Shown piece after piece: positions 46,227-57,378 of a DNA stretch of 64,000 nucleotides. The notes under the pieces are model-generated. The model did no database searches. It was not told the DNA's origin and worked only from the letters and a program-made list of their open reading frames with translations. The DNA lies in NCBI GenBank assembly GCA_037176885.1, contig JAWWNJ010000037.1, forward strand, positions 496,001-560,000, in the 5' to 3' direction. The position numbers and the translations under genes were made by a program. Source of the stretch: Favolaschia claudopus. Taxonomy: Eukaryota > Basidiomycota > Agaricomycetes > Agaricales > Mycenaceae. Within the stretch, counting starts at the first letter, position 1. Every line of letters starts with the position of its first letter.

Positions 46227-47371
46227 TTATCTAAAACAGTGATGAGCAAGATATGGTTTCTCGACGCTACGCAGCACCGCAATAGAAATCGAGGGAAACG
46301 CCTTGTAATAAACATCCGCATGAACGGATGCTTTGGCAATTCGCAGCTCGTCAAGCGTACATCCAGATTTCAAGATGAAGGAATTGAGGGAGCTGATGGG
46401 GTCCGTTGTGTCCAGGCAGTCTTCCCGGAGCTCGAGGCGACGGAGAGCCGGGGTAAAGAGGAGCCCGAGGAGCTGCACACAGGCGCTGCCATATAGCCCG
46501 AGCACCAACGATTTCAAACACAACAAGGGGAGGTCAGCGAGCTGGTTGTTGGGATTTGGGTACCCCATATCTCGAGGTAACAGTTAACCAGGGTCTGTGT
46601 CTGCCGTAAAACGGAGATGCAGTTCGCAAAGTCCAGACTCAACGTGAGGGAGGTCAATTGCGACCAGGGTAGAGTGAAGCTGGGTGAGGATTGGTCCTCG
46701 AATAAGACGACAGTGCACAGACGTGGCAAATTGTGGCCCGGGAGAAGGAGCGGCGGGGAAAGACCCCCTTCGCTGAGCGAAACATTCAGGGTACGCAGGA
46801 GTGGGGATGGCCCATCTAGCACCTTCGCCGAGCCCTTGACATCTCTCAGTTTCAAGTCAAGCAGCTCAAAACGAGCGCGATGAGGAATGAGATTGGGAAG
46901 AACGGATGAAAAGCCGCCAGCGTCAGTGGCGCGAATGGAGAGCGGCAAACATCCAGATCTTTCCAGCCATAAGGGAGCCAACGAGGCTGCCCCTGTCACA
47001 GAAAGACGCGGGGTCCTCAAATCAATTGCCCTCCAAAGTAGAGGCGTGGTGAGCGCAATCTCTCGCCACTGGCGGCAGATATGTGTGAGGACAGTGGGAG
47101 AAAGGGGCCCGAGAAGCGGCGGAGGTTCTGGGTAGGTCGGTAGGAAATGTAAGAAGATATCCGTGATGATTTCGTTTGCTAGACTCAAGACTGGGTACTT
47201 GTATGAATCTAGACGCTGCTGCGCAGGCTCCTTGGCGGCATGTAGCACAGAGATCGAGCCCTTGAGGGCTGCGACTTGCTCCTCAAGCTTCGATATTTGG
47301 GACTCGATTTCGCGAACTTGCGCATCTGTCTCTGCCACCAAGGTGCGATCCAGTTCCAGAGGCTGCAGCAT
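46227..47371 (-). CDS. F-box-like protein (LDSLEADRA type), paralogue of 21768
   Basis: Single exon of about 381 aa. It starts MLQPLELDRTLVAETDAQV (coiled coil), with the F-box-like helix 'YPVLSLANEIITDIFLHFL', 'VLTHICRQWREIALTTPLLW', and LRR-like repeats to 'SGCTLDELRIAKA'. One base is missing in the C4 run 46563-46566 (plus strand): restoring it reads 'NCYLEIWGYPNPNNQLADL' without break. It is close to the gene at 21768-22871 along its length and in opposite orientation, suggesting an inverted duplicate. Confidence 0.75.
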
Positions 47372-47748
47372 GGGCTTTCGACTGGGAAGATGGACGCTTG
47401 AATGAAAGAACGGATAGATTCGAAAGCCCCAAGTTCACTGAGTCACAGTGGAAAGAGTAAGAAAGCGTGTGGGACTCGTTGCCTTTGCTTATGATTTATC
47501 ATTGATTATATCACGATTCTTCGGCTTGTCGCCATGAACAACGGAGTCAACGACGCGTCGAACCTTCATTCTGGTTTGATTCGATTTTTTGACGAATTTA
47601 CTAAAGGATTGCTCAATCAAGGGAGATTGAGGTGATATCTCGATGGACAACTTTTCTTTTCAACGTTTTCATTCGATGCTGCGTCGTTTTATCGTATTTT
47701 CGAGCATCCTCGAACTCCGAACGCCGCATTCGGGTTGCACGGAGTCGG
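47372..47748. other. Short intergenic region
   Basis: About 380 bp between the F-box start and the 3' end of the SDR gene on the same strand. No ORF supported. Confidence 0.45.
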
Positions 47749-49135
47749 CTAGCCAAGTATCCCAGAGAGCACCTCCTTTGTATATCGAATCAGACCTGCC
47801 ACCGAGGCGTCCGAGCCCCCGTACCCTTTCATCGGTATGCCCTGAAGGACGCCCTAAAAATTATTTTAGTTTTGAAGGTCAGCCAATTGTGCACTCCTCT
47901 ACTCACATATTTGGACGACAGCGTCGCCGTCTCGACATTGTCAAACGGCGACTTGAAATCTGAATCGAATACATGCGCACTGACAATATCGCCACGGTCA
48001 CCCCGTATGAAGATGCCCCCCCGATCGTTGGCATGGTCAAGGAGGCCGAAGAGCATATATTTTGCGCGCTCATCCTGGAGGTAAGTCATGGAGTGAATGA
48101 TCTATTCGGCAAGGGGAGGGAGGGGAAGAAAGCAGACCTGCTCGAATGCAAATGTCATCCTCACGTACTTGATTATCCACGCCAATGGGGCAAAGAGCCA
48201 TCCAAGGTCAATGTACGTGCCCCCTTTTGTGAGCACCTGCCCCGGGCTGATATGTGTGAATGCGATCGTTGGATATTTTGTGGCGAAATACTATGTTTCG
48301 AAGGTGAGTCTGATTGTCGAAAGAGGTATGCCGAGGAATAGCACTCACAGCGACTAGGCCGTCGTTGTAGGTGACGCCCGTTATGATTCCTTTGAATGCG
48401 GCAACTGTCTGATAATATATCAGATATGTCCAGCTTGGGGGCACGCAAAGCAAAAAGACAGACCGGCATCATATTCCCATTCAAGCACTTCCAGGATCTC
48501 CTCACCGTATCATGCAGCCCAATATCATCTGTGCGAATACGCAACCCGAATCCAGCCCCCTGAACACACATAACGTGTGCTTGTTGGTCCTGCTCTTTTG
48601 CGGCGATGAGAAGTGGGAGGAGGTCTTGTGTAAACAGGTAGCGCATGAAGTATCTAGAGAAATGATCAGATTATAAGTTTCAAAATGAAAGAAACCTTAT
48701 GCTGGAAATCGAAGAAGACTCTAACCTCATAGATAAATGATAATTGACCCCCTCCTCCGTCTCGCCGGCTCGCGTAAAAGAATTTGATTCCGGACTACCC
48801 GCAGTCATGACCAGGTAATTCAACCTCGTCAGTCGGGATGTCAGGGCGTCACAGACAGCTCGGACGTTGCGCATGCTCGTCGCATCACAGGGAATGAATT
48901 CATGCTTCCAGTTTCCATCCTCGTCAGGAGGCTTGGGGAATCCGGCAAGTATTTTCAAGGCGGCGGAGGCGCTTCGCCCGACAATGATTATATGTGCGCG
49001 GCCATTAGTCTGTCGCGCCAGGGCTTCCGCCATAGCTTGGCCTACGCCTGAGGTTGCACCGATGAAGATGGCGACAGGGGTGTAGGTGGGATGGTAGGAG
49101 GCGTTGGTGGATTCGACGAGGGCGACGGGGGGCAT
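47749..49135 (-). CDS. Short-chain dehydrogenase/reductase
   Basis: Six exons (49135-48726, 48653-48506, 48408-48349, 48290-48138, 48074-47907, 47853-47749) give 347 aa. The nucleotide-binding loop is 'IFIGATSGVGQAMAEALA' (TGxxxGxG-like); 'LNYLVMTAGSP' stands for the NNAG strand; the catalytic YxxxK is 'YFATK' just after an intron, followed by 'FTHISPGQVLTKGG', the usual loop after the active site. The C-terminal part has 'FIRGDRGDIVSAHVF' and 'QGIPMKGYGG'. It is a soluble NAD(P)-dependent oxidoreductase with unknown substrate. Confidence 0.85.
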
Positions 49136-49921
49136 TGTTGATAATGTTCCGAGTCCGCGTACACGGCGTTTAAGTTAGACGGTCGATTGAGAGGTTTGAA
49201 GGTGAGGTGACCGTGGTCGATAGCCCGTACATATAAGCATGTCGGCACGCGTACATATCATGAGTGGAATAGTTGTGGGATAGTACTTGGTCCTCTTGAG
49301 AAGCCGCCAGATGACACGTCACTCGGCAAGACGGGCCTCTAGCAGATAGGCTGTCGCAACAGCCGACGAAAAAGCAGAACTGAGTTGTTGGGAGGCTAAA
49401 TAAGATTTGAAGAGAGGATTGTGCAGAACGGAAGAAAGGTCCAAAGAAAGTAAAAGAAAGCCTCACGTAATAAGGATGATCTCTGGCGGTCCTTGAAGCC
49501 GCAGATGACGCGTCACTGCCACTGCCACGGCGCAAGGTTGTGATCTGGGGTGATCCGTAACCACGACGCGTCACGTCATGTGGGCATCTGTCACGTCACT
49601 TATCTGTTGACCGAGAGTTCCTCAAAATGGTCGTATCTCCGGATTTGCGCTGATCGCAGCTGCAGATGGAAAGCATGCTCCTACATCCAGCCCAAATATC
49701 GAGATTGACATCTAGGAAGTTTAGTTTCTGCTAGCACCTACGCAACAGAGCGCAATGCAGAGAAGTTCATATGCTCATCCTCACAGAACTACAAATACAT
49801 TAACTGAAAATGCGAGTACTAGTACAAATCGATAGCAAAGTAGATGACATGAGCAGGAAGAAATGCAAGAATTCCGAGCGATCAGATGCAACGTTGTGTC
49901 GGGGCCGACGGCCCTGACTTT
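49136..49921. promoter_or_regulatory. SDR promoter region with repeated TGACG motifs
   Basis: Contains two similar blocks, 49304-49322 (GCCGCCAG then ATGACACGTCAC) and 49499-49515 (GCCGCAG then ATGACGCGTCAC), and a cluster 49565-49600 with CGTCACGTCA repeated. The palindromic TGACGCGTCA core is of the bZIP/CRE type. The region lies upstream of the SDR gene (minus) and beyond the 3' end of C2H2 gene B. Confidence 0.45.
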
Positions 49922-51530
49922 TTACTGTGCGTGTGGAGCTTCGTTGTTTGTGAACGGGTCATACAGCAAAATTGACGCAGCTTCCTCGTACTGATCATGC
50001 TCCTGCCCGTTCATTTTCTTCCCCCAGCGCTTCTTCGACTCCTGCGGCACAGTCGTCTTGTTACGTGTCGTCACATTATGGCCTACCCACCGCACACGGT
50101 ACGGCGCCGAGCTCATCGAGAGCGGCGGCGGGAGCGGCTGAGGCGGGAGGTCGATTCGCTCGGCGAATTGAATCTTGGGCGTGAACTCGGCAATTTGCGT
50201 GCGGCGGATCGACTTCTCGAGGTGCATGCGCGAGTGACGCCGTGCGTTTGAGTGCACGCTAAAGGTTTTCGGGCAATTCGGATATTCGCAGGGATATGCT
50301 GCAGGCCGATGAAGTGTCATGGCAAGGTCGGTGGCGGTGATGATACGGATGACTTACGACGAGTATTTGTGTGGGAATTCATGTGTGTTTCCAAAGCGCT
50401 TGGCCTGCGTAGACCTTGTGAGTTGAATGGGATAGGAATATCTTAGATCCTGACCGAGGAAATTCTTTGCCGCAGATACTGCACGGATGCTAGCCGATGC
50501 CGTTCAGTGCATGGGCTCAAACGGAAGATCCAGCTCACATACCATTTTATCGGGTTTCCGTTCACGCTGTGGCTTGCGTTCCACACAGGAAGGAATGGTT
50601 TCGATGATAATGGGAGGCGACGCAGGCCCCGAATCAGGTGTCAACGGACCCGAATCCGACTCATACCCGCCGTCCGGGTCGTTGTCGAGAACCATACTCT
50701 CCGGCTCCGTGGAGGCTCTGGGATTAAATAAGTTCAATTTTAGCCAACTCGGCGAAAATCGAAACAAGATAAAAAAACGCACACAGAAATTCCATCCCAC
50801 TGATTCATTTTCTGCGGAGGGTAATCACCATCGTCTTCTTCGTTGTCGCTAAGTGACAGTGCCAATTCCCGGTAATTGACTGACCCCGGGTGGGCGGGGA
50901 ACGAGGGTTTCATGCAGTCGAAGTTGAGATCTGGATGGGGCGGGACGACGGGGAGGCGCAGCGATGGCGCAGGCCGGGGAGCGGAAACTCGGAACGGCGG
51001 AAATGAAGGACCGGACGCGGCGGGTGATTGGAATGGGAGCGTATTGGAATTCGAGAACGATGGCATCGGGAGATGCGAGGCGGGCCAATCGGACGAGTAG
51101 GGCGGTGATGTATTAGAGCCCATCGTGTGGGGCGGCAAAGTGGGAGATGCGACCTGGAGTGTGGCGGAAGTTGGGGAGAATGAAACGGGATCAATTGGCC
51201 CAAAGGTCGTACCGGGAAACGGCCGTTGGGAGTGGATGCGTACAGGTGATGGCGGGGCCTGAGTCGACGAATTCGAGAGCGCTGGGGAAGAGTCAATGGG
51301 CGCGAAAATTGGGACTGGAAGCGAGAGGGAATTGATGGTAGAAAAAGATGGGATGACGTAGGGAATGCGCATGAACATGTTGGCAAACGAGCAAAAAAAA
51401 GGCGGTTTAGAGGCTCACCATAGGCTATGGAATGAGGAGAGCTACCGAACGCGCCATGACTGCCCCGACTGCGTATATACGATGTCTGTGCGGACGGCTT
51501 TTGTGACATTTGGCTCTGATCGTGATACAT
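49922..51530 (-). CDS. C2H2 zinc-finger protein B
   Basis: Six exons (51530-51419, 51314-50783, 50717-50543, 50489-50455, 50404-50358, 50298-49922) give 425 aa. It starts MYHDQSQMSQKPSAQ. A Ser/Pro-rich region follows, an acidic patch 'SLSDNEEDDGDYPP', then 'IIIETIPSCVERKPQ' (matching 'VIETIPSREQL' of A and C), and two C2H2 fingers 'HPCSICGKEFPR' (split by an intron) and 'YPCEYPNCPKTFSV'. The tail has 'IQFAERIDLPP' and 'YRVRWVGHNV'. The finger exons are 35 and 47 nt, exactly as in A and C. It is the most diverged of the three and lies just outside the right inverted arm. Confidence 0.85.
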
Positions 51531-53429
51531 TGGCCTGTTGTAGCCGTGCGCTAAACTAGACAATATACACGATGGGGACGATCTGTGGGAGTGGTGGGGT
51601 TCTGGGTCAAGATGCGGGCTTTTGTAGTGCTACGTGAGAATACTCGAAGACCCACGCTCAACCCTTTATACACACCTGCGAGCAAATTCGTCATCCACCA
51701 ACGACATAGAGTACATCTGACTTGTAATTTTCTGTTCTTAGGTGGGATCTCATCGTGCAACTGAGGGAACTGGCTTGAACCAATGAAAACAAACTCAAGA
51801 TTCCTATTGCCGGAAACACACCTACTCCCGAATCCCCAAACGTCCAAGCTTGAAGGATCTACCAAGGGATCAGTATTGCCACTCCACCGCTTCGATGTGG
51901 AGAACTTTCCAATTTTGTACTTACTGCTCCTCACCGATCATCGTATGATGTATATTGCTCGACTATTACACCATTGGTGCGCCATGACTTACGCGTAACG
52001 GAGTAAAGTGTATTTGCAGCTCACATAAGCGAGTCAATTTCACGAAGTGTCCATAGTCGACGGCGTCGCATGTTAAGTGAACGTGCTCGCCCGAGATCGT
52101 GTACGGTAACCTTGAAGTGTACACCTTCAATGTATGCGGACTCGACGATCAGTGGTTGCAAGGCGTACCTGGAAGGTTACTGGGCATGAATATGTCCGAT
52201 AAGTCCACCTCCATTCTTGAAGGCTGTTTTCCGACATCGTACAAGAGATGTTGGCGTATCGCATGATGGCTCGGACCCGCTCTCGGACGGAGGATGAAGG
52301 CGGAACGTTCGGCATGGGCTGCGGCGAGAATGTACGCGCAAAGTTGCTGCCGCTCCTCCAATTCGAGCTCTCCACGACGACACCTCACATAGATGTACCA
52401 GCTGCAACGTGCGCAGACCACAGACGACGACCACGAGCGAAAGTCAGCGCAGACCGGCGCTCCCAGGCGTAGGTAGTCTGCTCGACATTCGTGACTCAGC
52501 ACGGTCTGCAGAATATCGAAGATTTTGGCGCAAGGGGGCGAATGCGCAGACATTCCCGCCACTGAGAAGCGAATCAGGGTTTCTGCCATATCTCTTCTGC
52601 GACGCGGGCTTCCAACGACAATACATCACAAAGCTGACATGGACGTCACGGTGCGGATTCGGGGACGACGACACGACCCACACTCAGATTGCCAACGCGT
52701 CGAGAACCCAGACCGCCGCACCCATGCCGCCGGTTAAGAGGTGCCCACCGCCGGTGAAAGATTGGGGCAGGCGTTGGGAAAAGAGATCCGCCGCATGCGT
52801 TCGTGAAAGGCGAGACCAAGTTGCGAGCGAGAATGGCAAGCTGCACCGGGAGAAGAGCATTGGAGGTGCTGGACAGACATACAATGATGACAGCGCTGGC
52901 GATTAGGGATGATAACGTGTAGACGACGCTCAATCTCTGGAAGAGAGTTCTATTAAAGGAGACGCGGACGAATATGGTGGTATGTTGACAGTGACAAAAG
53001 ACCTCGAGTGTTGAGCTTCGCCGGAGGATGTAAACCCAAGGCGCGGTGTGTCTTGAGACCGCTACGCGGAAAAGTAAGATCTGTGTACTGTACATCGAAT
53101 CCGTCAGCAAGACCATCACAAGGTGCAGGAAGGGGAGAAACAAGTGAAAGAAGATAGGGTTGACAAAGCAGTCGGGCGCGCGGGGCTGGAGAGAGTGGTA
53201 GAGTAGACGAAGCCAGGACGGAGAATGCAAATGACGGTAACGACGGAGGGGGGAGGAGAAAAGAGCGAGATGGGATATAGTAGTCTGCATAGATAACGAT
53301 GGTGCTGAGGGGTGCGCATGTACGTGGGACGGGAAGCCGGGAGGTTAATTAATATCAGACGCGATACAGACGTGCAGTACGAGGGAGAAGAAGATTCATA
53401 GAAGTAGTCGGAGAGCAAAGCGGGAATAT
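51531..53429. other. Unassigned 1.9 kb, possible decayed membrane-protein gene on minus strand
   Basis: Minus-strand frames at 53290-52646 and 52589-52149 include hydrophobic stretches ('IFFHLFLPFLHLVMVLL', 'LSSLIASAVIIVCLS') that could be membrane helices. I could not join them through splice sites and recognise no family. It may be a multi-pass membrane protein gene in decay. Confidence 0.25.
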
Positions 53430-53493
53430 CACCCACTTCGTACATACACATCAGGGAAGTTGCTCACTAGAACCCTCAGCCCCTTGCAGTCCT

Positions 53494-54175
53494 CTACCTC
53501 TGGAGGACAGCCTTTTCCTCGACGCCCGTGGGTATCAGAAGCTTGACGGAACCGGGAAAACCACGAAGAAAATCTGGAGTCCCACATAAGCTTCGGAAAG
53601 AGGAGGATCTAAGTGAAAGCCTGCCTGGAGAACGTGGCGACAGTTGTACCGAAACCCAAACACCCTGCCCGCAATCCTCCTGCGTGTACCGTCGTCCCAC
53701 GGAACGTGAAATCTCGCTTTTCGTGCCAGTCCCCAAAGAGAAATTCCGCCCTTGTAAATTGACCAGTTACTTGAGCTCGTTCACAAGTCAATGGACGCGC
53801 AAACTTGCGCGAGTCCTCGTATGAAAATTGTGAGAGGAAGAGAACCGCGCCGCCCGTTCGACACAATTCTCGCCAAGTCTACCAATCTTGCGGTTCGGCC
53901 CCGCATGAATTCGCACAAGCGACGGGTCGAAAGTCCGGTCTGACACCACAGGTGGCTGAGTTTGAGGAGAGCAATGGGGGCGTAGCGAGGATATGGCATG
54001 CTATTGTGCGGACCGTTTGACTTTGGAAGATCTCTCCGGAGATTTCGACGGAAAAACACGCAATAGAATCTCGTCTTGAATTCAGCTCGCGTTGAGCCTT
54101 GCTCCTTCAGCTTTCCAGGTCTGCGGGAACTCAGCGTTGGTCGTCTATAGCGTCTGAAAGTTCGTATATGCGCAT
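53494..54175 (-). pseudogene. F-box-like gene remnant, right arm
   Basis: Inverted match of 11442-12160. Readable pieces: 'ALLKLSHLWCQTGLSTRRL', 'RRGSLPLTIFIRG', and 'SFRSLCGTPDFLRGFPGS' ending at 53494. The parent pattern is the F-box gene at 14127 ('HLWRNIALSTPALW', 'RARSLPLTLSLQG'). Several frame changes, so not functional as it stands. Confidence 0.5.
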
Positions 54176-54407
54176 TTTCAGCTTGTTTTCAGCGACAGAA
54201 TGGATGCCCCATGCCGATGAGGATGAAGAGGCAAAATGTAGATTACGGCATCTACACTTGTAGCCTGCACACTTTTTAACTATGCATATGGAATATGGCT
54301 CAGGTCGTAGTACATGGGAGGAGAGGAATAAAGGTAAGCGTAGTACTTGACGATGATTCCGCTAATCCCTGTGTCGATCGGATTGGTTCAAAAGAGGCGG
54401 GAAGCTC

Positions 54408-54944
54408 TTGGTACCGGGCGAAGCTAAGTCCGCCTCGCAATTCGAGACCGGCGCAATCGACAACCGACTGGTGGATGCAGCGGAACGTCTGATTTGTACG
54501 GTGTGCTTGGACTGCGATATCTTGAGCGGATTCGCGGCGGCTGCGACGCTTGTCAAGCGCGGATGGAGAGCGTTGAAACTTGAAGCTGAGCTAGTGCTGA
54601 GCTGCTTCAAGGTTTGCGGTTTCGACCGCTGGCCTTGAGGAGACGTCTTCAAACCGAAAAGTTAGGTGACTTGGTATCAATAATGTCTTTGAACTTATAC
54701 TTGAGGGGAGATGCTTGGAAGTTTGGAGACTTGAAAACGCAACAAGAGAGATGGCGGAAGCTGATCTTGTGATCGTCCTCGCAGACGTACACCATGACCG
54801 TCCAGATTTGGCGGTCATGTACTGGAAATATGTCGTGCCAACGAACGACAACTTCTGGGGGAGCAAGAAATCAGGGATAAGGACCCAAGGAACCAAAGGC
54901 GCGTACCTACAAATTACCCATTGAGTCAAGCGCTCAAAGATCAT
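54408..54944 (+). repeat. F-box module, inverted copy in right arm
   Basis: The plus strand keeps 'FETGAIDNRLVDAAERLIC' and 'DILSGFAAAATLVKRGW', then 'VLADVHHDRPDLAVMYWK'. These correspond to minus-strand text at 11254-11048 ('FETGALGNRLLDGAGR', 'DILSGCAASVKIVK') and 13936-13454 ('DILRGYAANAEIVE', 'YRQQVAPANDSFG'). Conservation of the same frame in three copies hints at former coding, but no complete gene is seen. Confidence 0.45.
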
Positions 54945-55956
54945 ACGAGGACCGAGTCAGCTTTTCGGAGGCCAAAGCAATGTGCAGGCGGGGGAAAGCA
55001 TATGGGCATCGGGCCATGACGGTGCTGTAGCGGGGTTCGAAGCGGCCCTATGGTAGTATATCCTCGCGCATTAGTTGACTGAGGATTGTGAAGGAGACAA
55101 CGAACGCACTTCGCAGAAAGCAGGTAGACCTCGCAACCGTTCCGCGGACGTCCTGCGCAGACAACAGACCACCACGCCCTTCAGCCAAATATCCTGACCG
55201 GCACCAACCTCTCATGTTGCGCAAAACGATGCGAGCTCGAAATCTGCCCATCTCATCCCCGGAACGCGGCCGTTATCCACATCCCTCTCCCGACGCAGAG
55301 TCGTACGTTCGTCGCTCTTCGCAGAGGATACCACGGCCTTGGAGGCGATGAGCGGAGGGTCGACATCGACCGAGATTTTGACCTTATGACTTGAATCAAT
55401 TTAAAAGAGACAGGCGGACTGTAAGTGGAGACTCCACCTGTGAATACCTACACAGACACCGTTTCGCCCGGGTACTTGCATCGTGACTTCTGGAGCAGAT
55501 GCTCAGTGACGCATTCGGGAGCAGGTGGTGGTAAGGTTCGCGACCCAAACCGGAGGTATGTAACGACGATCCTTCTTGTCTTAAAAAGGCAAGATATGTT
55601 TGGTGGTCGCGACTTGGCCGCGACCGATGTGTTATGATCGTCTGGGTTGAGCTGCGATATCTCGAGTCGGTGCTGTACACCGGGAGTGAGCGTCTCCTTG
55701 AAGGGAAGGCTGAGCTTTCCGGGATCAACAATGGCGGCAGCACTGGAAATTCCGGGGGGAAAGCTAACGCAGTGGCGACGGGGTGCGTGCTAACAGATGG
55801 GTCAGACGTCCACACGAGGAGGGAAGGATATACAACTGACTCAATACAAGGCTCAGCGACAAAAAAGAACCAGGGGAGCAGCCGCTCGATGCGCCTTGCT
55901 AGGGTATAAGAACATTGGGGGGGAAGGGCAAGAGGGGCCTGGCCCTTCAGTGAGTT

Positions 55957-56540
55957 TTGACGATACATTTCGGCCGTGCACTGAGGGTTTTGCGGGGTGA
56001 GCGCTGTAACTCGAGGAATAGCCCAACGATCTTACTCACGACGACTCGCGACCTATGGAAATCGTTATACCGTCTCCTCCTCTCAAGCAACGAGTGTCTT
56101 CCTCCATCAGCGAGTCCTGAACATCGGGAAACTCAGAAATTCGGGAGGAAAGGCTGGAAATCGGGTGTAAGTTCTAGATAAAGGTCCACTGGATGTAAGT
56201 TCACCTTGCATGGGGCAAGAATAGCGGTAAACGAGGTCCCCAGTCCCAAGAACGACAGGATTCTGCTCCAGCCGTCCTGATATCCTGCTCAGACACCGCC
56301 GCGCAATTGTCACTCCCGCTCTCATGGGAAAGTATTACTATGAGTAGGCTCGCAGTAACCAGCGGGCGGTCGAGAATGGATTAATCCAAGGCTAGTGGGA
56401 TCCAGCCACTGCGGGGAAACGCAGGAAGCACTGAATCAGCGCACAGAGCATCTGGGAGGATAGACCGAGCTGGAGGAGGGTGAGTATGATGATAGGAAGA
56501 ACAAACAAATGATCACACCTCACTTTTATCGCTATTAGTA
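55957..56540 (-). other. Segment V, right copy
   Basis: Inverted match of 9694-10244. The minus strand shows the same hydrophobic opening (DHLFVLPI, LLQL, SSQ, LCAL, QCF) followed by a stop after 'RFPA', and further down 'ARRCLSRISGRL'. Confidence 0.25.
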
Positions 56541-56662
56541 TTCAGGCAACAAACATAGGGCCCGATAGCGGCGCTAGTTGCGCCGAGGCGGGGGGACCCT
56601 ACAGCACTGCTATTCTAACGACCCAACAACCGTAAAAATCAGAGAAGCAGCAACCCATATAC

Positions 56663-57257
56663 ATGCGACCATCCCACAACGACTTGAAACCTAAATACCA
56701 GCTTTCATCTCGCGAAGAGAAATCCCTCGACAACAGAGAGGGTCTATAAGTCTAGGGTATGGACTTGATGAGTCTACCAGAACCTGGTCGGGAGGAAGAT
56801 TGGGTAAGAAGTTGGGCCTTTCCATACCTGGTAGCAGGTGAGCGTCTCAATGATCTACAAGCAGGAAATCGGTACGAGCGATTGGTCGGGCTGCATTCGA
56901 GGAGCGGAGACGGGTTTCGTCCACGTTCTGCGGCCACATACCTGAGATTGAAAGTCAGCCTACATTTCTTCTGGCTAACGAGCGGTATGCACACATACCT
57001 ACCTCCCAGGCTCTATCGAGCCCCCGACAGCATAAATCCGCCTCCAATGCTTCCACAATCCTTCAAAATCACTGCGAGTATACCGGGAGTCACACATTAT
57101 TCCGAAGGTTTCCTCGTCAATGTCCGAAAGCTTTCGACGTTGCGATAGACATGTCGGGCAATTGAAGGCGTACGTCTCGTCTCAAGGCCTCACGCTCATA
57201 GATCTCGATACAGATGAAGCAGCGGATGCATCCTATATACAAGAAGAATACTGTTAA
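56663..57257 (+). pseudogene. ORF W, right copy
   Basis: It starts MRPSHNDLKPKYQLSSREE; shared blocks are 'RSGDGFRPRSAATYLRL', 'HTYLPPRLYRAPDSINPP', 'QLKAYVSSQGLTLIDLDTDE' and the final 'AADASYIQEEYC' before TAA at 57255. The extra A in the A4 run near 57063 puts the last block out of frame with the middle. It could be an assembly error, given similar cases in this window. Confidence 0.35.
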
Positions 57258-57378
57258 CAGAGCAAATCGTCTTCATTATCTGAGACATACTCTACCAAAC
57301 TATCGGAGGATGCCCAGAAAAGCCTCAAAACGCAGCTTCAATCTTCCAGTCGCTGTACATCCCAGTTCCTGGCGAAAC

